A DNA stretch of 11,719 nt, taken from Deltaproteobacteria bacterium. GTDB taxonomy: Bacteria; Desulfobacterota; Desulfuromonadia; Geobacterales; Pseudopelobacteraceae. Shown here piece by piece: positions 9,001 to 11,719 of the stretch. Each line of letters starts with the position of its first letter. The first letter of the stretch is position 1. A program made the position numbers and the translations under genes. The notes beneath the pieces were generated by a model. It was not told where the DNA came from, did no database searches, and worked only from the letters and a program-made list of their open reading frames with translations. The stretch is taken from assembly GCA_016219145.1 (NCBI GenBank), contig JACRCG010000182.1, positions 1 through 11,719 of the forward strand, given 5' to 3'.

Positions 9001-9785
9001 TGCGAGAGCAGAAAGGGCTGCATCTTGGCTTCCAGACCAGTCTGGATCAGATAACCTCCAGGGTTGACAGCAAGATGATCGCAAATCTGCGCGCCAAGGG
9101 TTACAACGTAGAACCGTCCTGGTTCAAGGATTTCCGTAACGCAACCAGTGTCGGTATCAACGGTGACCGCGACCTGGGGCTGCTCAGGCAGTTTGAAACA
9201 AAGTTGATGAAGACCAACCTGGCAACCGGCCAGAAAACGCCGGTTTTTCACCTGGAAACGTTCATGCAGGATGCCCAGAAAGAGTACGAAAACTCCTATA
9301 AACTGTTCAACAACGGCCGCAGCGCCAAACTGGCCGACCAAAATATCACCACCAGCTGGCATTCCGAGGCCTTTCCGCTTGAATTTCTGGACAGCGAAAA
9401 AGTTGGAACCGCCACCAGTGATGCCTGCCGCCGCGCCGGAAACACCATCTACAACAAGGTGACAAATGCGCTTGCAGGTGCCGATCCGGAATTTGTGAAC
9501 CTGCAAAAAGCTTATGCGAGCCTTTCAAAAGATCTTAAAACAAAGGTATTGCCCGTATTGGCCGGCGCAAAACCAAAAGGAAACATTACTGCCGCAGCTT
9601 TGGAAAAGGCGGGTAAACAGTGGGAAGACGTTGCCCATGTCATGGACGATTTTGCCAAAGGCAGGATTGATCCGATTGAAGCTATCAAAAAGGTGCGCGA
9701 TCTGACCGGGGGCAAGACCATAGCCCAGGTTGCACAAGATGTGAAAATGGTTATGCAGAGTGGAGTGGGCCAGCCGCGAAACTGA
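6090..9785 (+). CDS. Large exported multidomain protein of unknown function
   Basis: The 1231-residue product starts with a classic signal peptide (MKCFQTGIIAVLLAAVFTSL, probable cleavage after about residue 24). Residues 45-156 look like a beta-sandwich, with TRIFTFHWNYG, YWSVRADINLPAGSYEVVDS and GYVMVFG; I recall similar segments in other secreted hypothetical proteins but cannot name a family. A Pro/Ala linker follows (about 160-178). Residues 180-400 are largely helical, and about 465-580 form a second beta-rich region with a Cys-Cys pair at 553-554. Residues 590-780 are charged helices, likely coiled coil. A Gly/Ala-rich hydrophobic segment at 787-853 suggests a membrane hairpin. Ala/Lys-rich helices to about 1000 precede a distinct C-terminal domain with GINGDRDLG (1022-1030). 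A GGGG tract about 8 nt upstream may serve as ribosome-binding site. It is monocistronic, ending at a strong terminator. No enzyme motif is recognised; toxin-like or surface roles are speculation. Confidence 0.88.
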   Translation: MKCFQTGIIAVLLAAVFTSLPFAADADQEKLLFGSKAGASVHNKPSAATVFTLTEPGHITRIFTFHWNYGLGATPGTISIVDQKNGHVMGLWKAVGTSREPDSFQGAAQQAPPFLYWSVRADINLPAGSYEVVDSAPSSWSTSSEIGNKGYVMVFGEPLKTAEPEAAPVAAKVEPLPYQKQFKSQNAELPPLLIQQKSVTEALNPDVLAGGRPGGDVLATKALMRTLVGPLDAGQEKVFNAQYASAYANPTPKIANRHKKLNKSLISAITERELMLQSLREYDASMEQVAIAEAMGDQESREEALSIADINNRMLQIWAANMEKYAAEAGKADQADKAVQPDLPQTVGSQAYRDAVKVTSEAANAGAKEPVDAGYLGKWVQYKNVSHEAISWTPAYIPKHTSSISESNATADFTFLDHGMSGRHQADEELHRKLKMSWEKPPQEVYVYSDRAKAAADPSARFRIRGAIEQTVTYSPAEYGSKPYAPFDRTRASLVAEIRLTSKEIPGNDSGWGGMISLTGGKNSASVEINRDPTKTKHSDTFEAEFTPDSGSCCNDKLLLGVKFSFYHGYSIFYYKWVPPQPKTEVVKEFLPDRSLDAEKNEAIREHLTNIHYAEKAIAGYRQDLANAKDAAAADRIRFNIVHLEQDIHDSNDLIESIKTGKIVHTRGPWEQHAEAVAAQKSRELAETARRGQQMQASALKMAKVLGQYSPDEARKAHELILKQISTGLYQKGGAEKAQKALAEIYGMTNASCRKAQSERVQEQEIAAESADRAARNLRYVEGLKKGADTAVFIGTIFTPMGPGAVISIAYEGATVGVEKGPLEALKVMAKDAAAMATMVGAMKGGQALYSKFINPKSAANVKEAFAAAKFQEEMKFNQALAERVKETQAAVSSAHKAGATAEQIAMREAAAAEAVSAANSSTLAKRILKNELNQAQEGFNAAKKQFLATAGNPEASKIAKANLAEAGRLLREQKGLHLGFQTSLDQITSRVDSKMIANLRAKGYNVEPSWFKDFRNATSVGINGDRDLGLLRQFETKLMKTNLATGQKTPVFHLETFMQDAQKEYENSYKLFNNGRSAKLADQNITTSWHSEAFPLEFLDSEKVGTATSDACRRAGNTIYNKVTNALAGADPEFVNLQKAYASLSKDLKTKVLPVLAGAKPKGNITAAALEKAGKQWEDVAHVMDDFAKGRIDPIEAIKKVRDLTGGKTIAQVAQDVKMVMQSGVGQPRN

Positions 9786-9809
9786 GAAGGGGAATTGCAG
9801 TTTTTTCTG

Positions 9810-9848
9810 AAGACCTTTGAGGTTTTGAAAACCTCAAAGGTCTTTTAT
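9810..9848 (+). terminator. Strong intrinsic terminator after the large exported protein gene
   Basis: Perfect 17-nt arms, beginning AAGACCTTTGAGG at 9810-9826 and mirrored at 9828-9844, face each other across one base. In RNA this gives a stem of about 13-15 bp with a small loop, followed by UUUUAU on the plus strand. It begins 25 nt after the TGA of the large gene. The opposite direction lacks a clean U-tract, so it acts mainly on the plus strand. Confidence 0.88.
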
Positions 9849-9867
9849 CCTAAAAACGGCAGTTCAT

Positions 9868-10005
9868 GAACCACAGAGCAACTGAGCAACTGAGAAATCA
9901 GACAGTTACATCAACAACAGGGATAACCAAAATGGTGAGTTTCTTTCTCGTTTTAACCTGAATTATTCTTTGTTTTCACTCAGTTGCTCTGTTGCTCAGT
10001 GGTTC
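9868..10005. repeat. REPIN/MITE-like inverted repeat element
   Basis: The left arm (9868-9894) starts GAACCACAGAGCAACTGAG and the right arm (9979-10005) is its reverse complement with 2 mismatches in 27 nt. The arms are 84 nt apart. Within each arm an octamer (GAGCAACT on the left) is tandemly repeated. Two short palindrome-prone arms in opposite orientation around a spacer is the layout of REPIN elements, which are spread by REP-associated tyrosine transposases (RAYTs) in other bacteria. No such transposase is in the window. Similar accacagag-type repeats are, from memory, common between genes in Geobacter relatives. The spacer (9895-9978) shows no coding capacity. Confidence 0.6.
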
Positions 10006-10053
10006 AAATGCTTTTTCTAGGTTTATAGATATACGTCTGACCATAATTTCGGA

Positions 10054-10734
10054 TCACAACCCCAAAAAACTGTTAATCGTTTTCTGGACTTCAGAGATTG
10101 ATACACTCCTGCCTTTGTCAATATCCACACAATTCAATGGTATATTTAATCCTAGAAACATGTTGATGGCACTCTGAACCTCTGCAATGCTGACTTTTCC
10201 ATCGCCGTTGCAGTCGCCCGGTTTAATGATTGTAACCGGTGGATTGACCCAGGAGGTTTTGAGGCCGAAAGTATTTTGTCCGTCGGATCCGAAATTTATC
10301 CAGCCAATGTTTTCTCCCCACGCCTGGCCGCTGAAAACGCCAGTGGTTCTGTCTATCCTTACTCCTGCGCCGACAGGAGCGAAATTTATCCAGCCGATAT
10401 TCTCGCCCCAGGCGTAGCCGGACAGATTGCCGATCCCGTCATTACTGACACCCGCACCTGCCGGGCTTAAGTTTATCCAGCCGATGTTTTCGCCCCACGC
10501 ATACCCGCTTATCCCGGTTGCCGAGATAACTGCTCCCTCTGCACTGGATGGCAGGAAATTGATCCAACCGGTGTTTTCGGACCAGGCATAGTGAAATCCG
10601 CAATTGCCGGGATCCGTGTTGCCAGCGTATGAGGCTTTTCCCGTCAGCCCCATGAGAAGAAGGATCAGGATAACAAGAGGGGGCAGTGAGCCCGCAGGGC
10701 AAACAGATTTTACGGATTCTGTCAGAAAGCTCAT
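10054..10734 (-). CDS. Exported GWINF-repeat protein with dockerin-like calcium-binding tail
   Basis: The 226-residue product has a signal peptide with hydrophobic core at about 18-32 and probable cleavage after ASYA (37). The mature part carries four repeats of about 29-30 residues centred on GYAWGENIGWINF (first copy: YAWSENTGWINF). The last 54 residues hold two EF-hand or dockerin-type halves. The first, DCNGDGKVSIAE (174-185), has all usual Ca ligands. The second, DIDKGRSVSISE (204-215), has Gly at ligand position 5, so it is probably weak. Both halves end in a shared helix pattern, EVQ-x2-IN-x-FLGL. Such tails mediate calcium-dependent folding or docking; the partner is unknown. The ATG at 10734 overlaps the TGA of the upstream DUF1566 gene (ATGA), showing translational coupling. 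The likely location is periplasm or cell surface. Confidence 0.82.
   Translation of the reverse strand: MSFLTESVKSVCPAGSLPPLVILILLLMGLTGKASYAGNTDPGNCGFHYAWSENTGWINFLPSSAEGAVISATGISGYAWGENIGWINLSPAGAGVSNDGIGNLSGYAWGENIGWINFAPVGAGVRIDRTTGVFSGQAWGENIGWINFGSDGQNTFGLKTSWVNPPVTIIKPGDCNGDGKVSIAEVQSAINMFLGLNIPLNCVDIDKGRSVSISEVQKTINSFLGL
10291..10591 (-). repeat. Four tandem 87-90-bp coding repeats (GWINF units)
   Basis: Copies begin at 10291, 10381, 10468 and 10555 (spacing 90, 87, 87). Each carries a near-identical core, plus-strand AAATTTATCCAGCCGAT or a close variant, followed by ttttcgcccca, which encodes WGENIGWINF on the minus strand. The three inner copies are more alike than the one nearest the N terminus, suggesting expansion by in-frame duplication. 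All spacings are multiples of three. Confidence 0.85.
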
Positions 10735-11279
10735 AGTCCCGAACGAACGCAACGTACATATATGTCAATAGCCTTGTTTATGTTCCCTTCGGTGCCTCCC
10801 ATGAAATCCACATAAAACGGTTCGTTCGGTGTGGCACCATCAACGGTGGATGTCCAGTAGAAGAACTGCGGATTCGTAAAGGGGTGGGCGTTTGGCAAGG
10901 CTGGTGTCGCTTGCAGTCTGTCTACAAGAGTGACAAGTTCACTTCTGGTTGGAAGACGCCAGTTGATCAGGTTTATGATGTTCAGATTGCTGCAATATGT
11001 TACTGCATCGTCCCAGGTTCTGGTCGCTGAATCGGTATTTCTTTGCCATACAAGCCCGGTTTCACGGTCAATGACCGCATCGGTCTGGGTTACCTCAAAT
11101 CGCGCTCCGATTTTTTTATAGATTGCGTCCAGTTTTTTGTAGATATCCTCCAGTGTATGCATTGTCGGCGCTGGCGCAGCAGCAGGTCCAAGGCTGCCTG
11201 AAAGTGCTGGAGCAGGCAGCATGATTAATGCAGTGATTACCAACAGCAGGCCCTTTGCAAAGAAACGTCCTCTTTTCAT
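10731..11279 (-). CDS. Exported Lcl/DUF1566 domain protein
   Basis: The 182-residue product starts with a signal peptide (basic MKRGRFFAKG, hydrophobic core 11-22, cleavage near PALSG at 24-28). A short amphipathic stretch follows with a near-duplicated motif, IYKKLDAIYKKIG (46-58), which may oligomerise. From about residue 67 it matches the DUF1566/Lcl C-terminal domain: VIDRETGLVWQR, TWDDAVTYC, NWRLPTRSEL and the closing FYWTSTV and YVRCVR. In Legionella the Lcl domain contributes to adhesion; here a surface or periplasmic role is inferred. GAGGAG 9 nt before the ATG at 11279 fixes the start; a longer frame to 11345 would put residues before the signal peptide. It is the first gene of a two-gene operon, and its TGA overlaps the ATG of the GWINF-repeat gene. 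Confidence 0.86.
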   Translation of the reverse strand: MKRGRFFAKGLLLVITALIMLPAPALSGSLGPAAAPAPTMHTLEDIYKKLDAIYKKIGARFEVTQTDAVIDRETGLVWQRNTDSATRTWDDAVTYCSNLNIINLINWRLPTRSELVTLVDRLQATPALPNAHPFTNPQFFYWTSTVDGATPNEPFYVDFMGGTEGNINKAIDIYVRCVRSGL

Positions 11280-11379
11280 CCAGATATTCTCCTCGGTTTC
11301 ATAGTCTGTCGTAACTACGGTATAACAGGCCATTTGAGAGATCAATTGACCATGTGCGTCACGCTACTCTGCTATTGAC

Positions 11380-11407
11380 TCTATAGAAATGATACTTGAA
11401 ATGTCAA
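11380..11407 (-). promoter_or_regulatory. Sigma70-type promoter for the DUF1566-GWINF operon
   Basis: On the minus strand, -35 TTGACA (11402-11407), a 16-nt spacer and TATAGA (11380-11385) lie about 100 nt before the ATG at 11279. The predicted leader is about 95 nt. The -35 sits back to back with that of the divergent rubrerythrin promoter, only 10 nt away. Confidence 0.55.
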
Positions 11408-11417
11408 TGCGAATAAC

Positions 11418-11445
11418 TTGACAAAACAGACTAATACGGTACTAT
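11418..11445 (+). promoter_or_regulatory. Sigma70-type promoter for the rubrerythrin-like gene
   Basis: -35 TTGACA (11418-11423), a 16-nt spacer and TACTAT (11440-11445) lie 36 nt before the ATG at 11482. The inverted repeats TGTCAA...TTGACA (11402-11423) and CTTGAAAT...ATTTCAAG (11395-11451) cover this region and could hold a shared regulator, though part of the symmetry comes from the two -35 boxes themselves. Confidence 0.62.
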
Positions 11446-11481
11446 TTCAAGATAGGTATATTCCAGAAAGGAGATTGTTTT

Positions 11482-11719
11482 ATGAGTATAGATGTTCAGG
11501 AGGCGGTTAAACGCTCCATTCAGACCGAAAAAAACGCCATGAGTTTTTATCAGCTGGGGGCGCAGAAGATGAAGAATCCGGATGCCCGCCGCGTCTTTGA
11601 AACACTGGCGAAAGAAGAGCGCGAGCATGCCTCGCATTTTTACAAAATTTATACCGGCACCGATATACCATCTCTGGAGGCCTTCCTTGACAGTCCGCCC
11701 GATAATGAATCGAGCTGGA
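11482..11719 (+). CDS. Rubrerythrin/ferritin-like diiron protein, N-terminal part (cut by window edge)
   Basis: The visible 79 codons encode a four-helix-bundle start: SIDVQEAVKRSIQTEKNAM with the ligand Glu at residue 16, then FETLAKEEREHASHFY with an E-x-x-H motif at 46-49. Together these form the first half of a ferritin-like diiron site. In rubrerythrins of anaerobes such proteins reduce peroxide; whether this one has the C-terminal rubredoxin-like iron site cannot be seen because the gene leaves the window. The next residues (TGTDIPSLEAFL) look like a loop towards the second helix pair. The ATG is supported by AAGGAG 8 nt upstream and a promoter at 11418-11445. It is transcribed divergently from the DUF1566 operon. 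Oxidative-stress function is inferred from the family. Confidence 0.85.
   Translation, partial: MSIDVQEAVKRSIQTEKNAMSFYQLGAQKMKNPDARRVFETLAKEEREHASHFYKIYTGTDIPSLEAFLDSPPDNESSW

Noticed and set aside
9119..9185. Nucleotidyltransferase active site in the GDRD motif of the large protein
   Set aside because: The usual pattern is GS followed about 10 residues later by DxD and a third acid. Here the Gly immediately precedes DRD and no correctly spaced GS is seen, so the call is not supportable.
8058..9506. Two long minus-strand frames (239 and 182 codons) antisense to the large exported protein
   Set aside because: The sense frame is uninterrupted for 1231 codons with a signal peptide. The antisense frames have no ribosome-binding sites or domains and reflect Ala/Lys-rich sense codons.
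9868..10005. CRISPR array
   Set aside because: There are only two repeat units, they are inverted rather than direct, the spacer is 84 nt and no cas genes are present.
9895..10053. Small gene or ncRNA between the inverted-repeat element and the GWINF-repeat gene
   Set aside because: Only short frames without ribosome-binding sites are present, with no clear promoter or conserved RNA fold. I see nothing supportable beyond the repeat arms.

Overview
The window looks like chromosomal DNA of a Geobacter-type bacterium (Desulfuromonadota/Geobacterales, moderate GC). This is inferred from gene content, not a database match. The clues are an ffh-rpsP-khpA-rimM block, a yedF gene paired with a DUF3343 gene, a DUF721 gene next to an ABC-F ATPase, secreted proteins with dockerin-like calcium loops and a Lcl/DUF1566 domain, and a rubrerythrin-like gene.

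Layout. (1) 1-2276, minus strand: a translation and protein-targeting operon reading ffh, rpsP, khpA, rimM (rimM runs off the left edge), driven by a strong sigma70-type promoter at 2247-2276. (2) 2473-3347, minus strand: a two-gene sulfur/selenium-handling operon, DUF3343 then yedF, with a possible terminator near 2361-2392. (3) 3403-4174, plus strand: a divergent operon with a near-consensus promoter, a three-helix membrane protein and a DUF721/DciA-like protein that overlap by 17 nt. (4) 4175-5920, minus strand: ettA with its own promoter. It converges on the DUF721 gene with zero spacing, and a 12-bp palindrome spans both stop codons.

(5) 6090-9785, plus strand: a 1231-residue exported protein of unknown function, the largest and least understood item here. 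It has a signal peptide, two probable beta domains, long helical stretches, a Gly/Ala-rich hydrophobic hairpin and a distinct C-terminal domain. It ends at a very strong intrinsic terminator (9810-9848). (6) 9868-10005: a REPIN- or MITE-like pair of 27-nt inverted arms. (7) 10054-11279, minus strand: two translationally coupled exported proteins, a Lcl/DUF1566 protein and a protein with four GWINF repeats plus a paired EF-hand/dockerin-like tail. (8) 11380-11719: back-to-back promoters for that pair and for a rubrerythrin/ferritin-like gene cut by the right edge.

The left 6 kb is conserved housekeeping DNA. The right half is accessory-like: exported, repeat-containing or unknown proteins separated by a mobile-looking repeat. 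I see no complete novel defence or mobile system. The best candidates for undescribed biology are the 1231-residue protein and the coupled exported pair.
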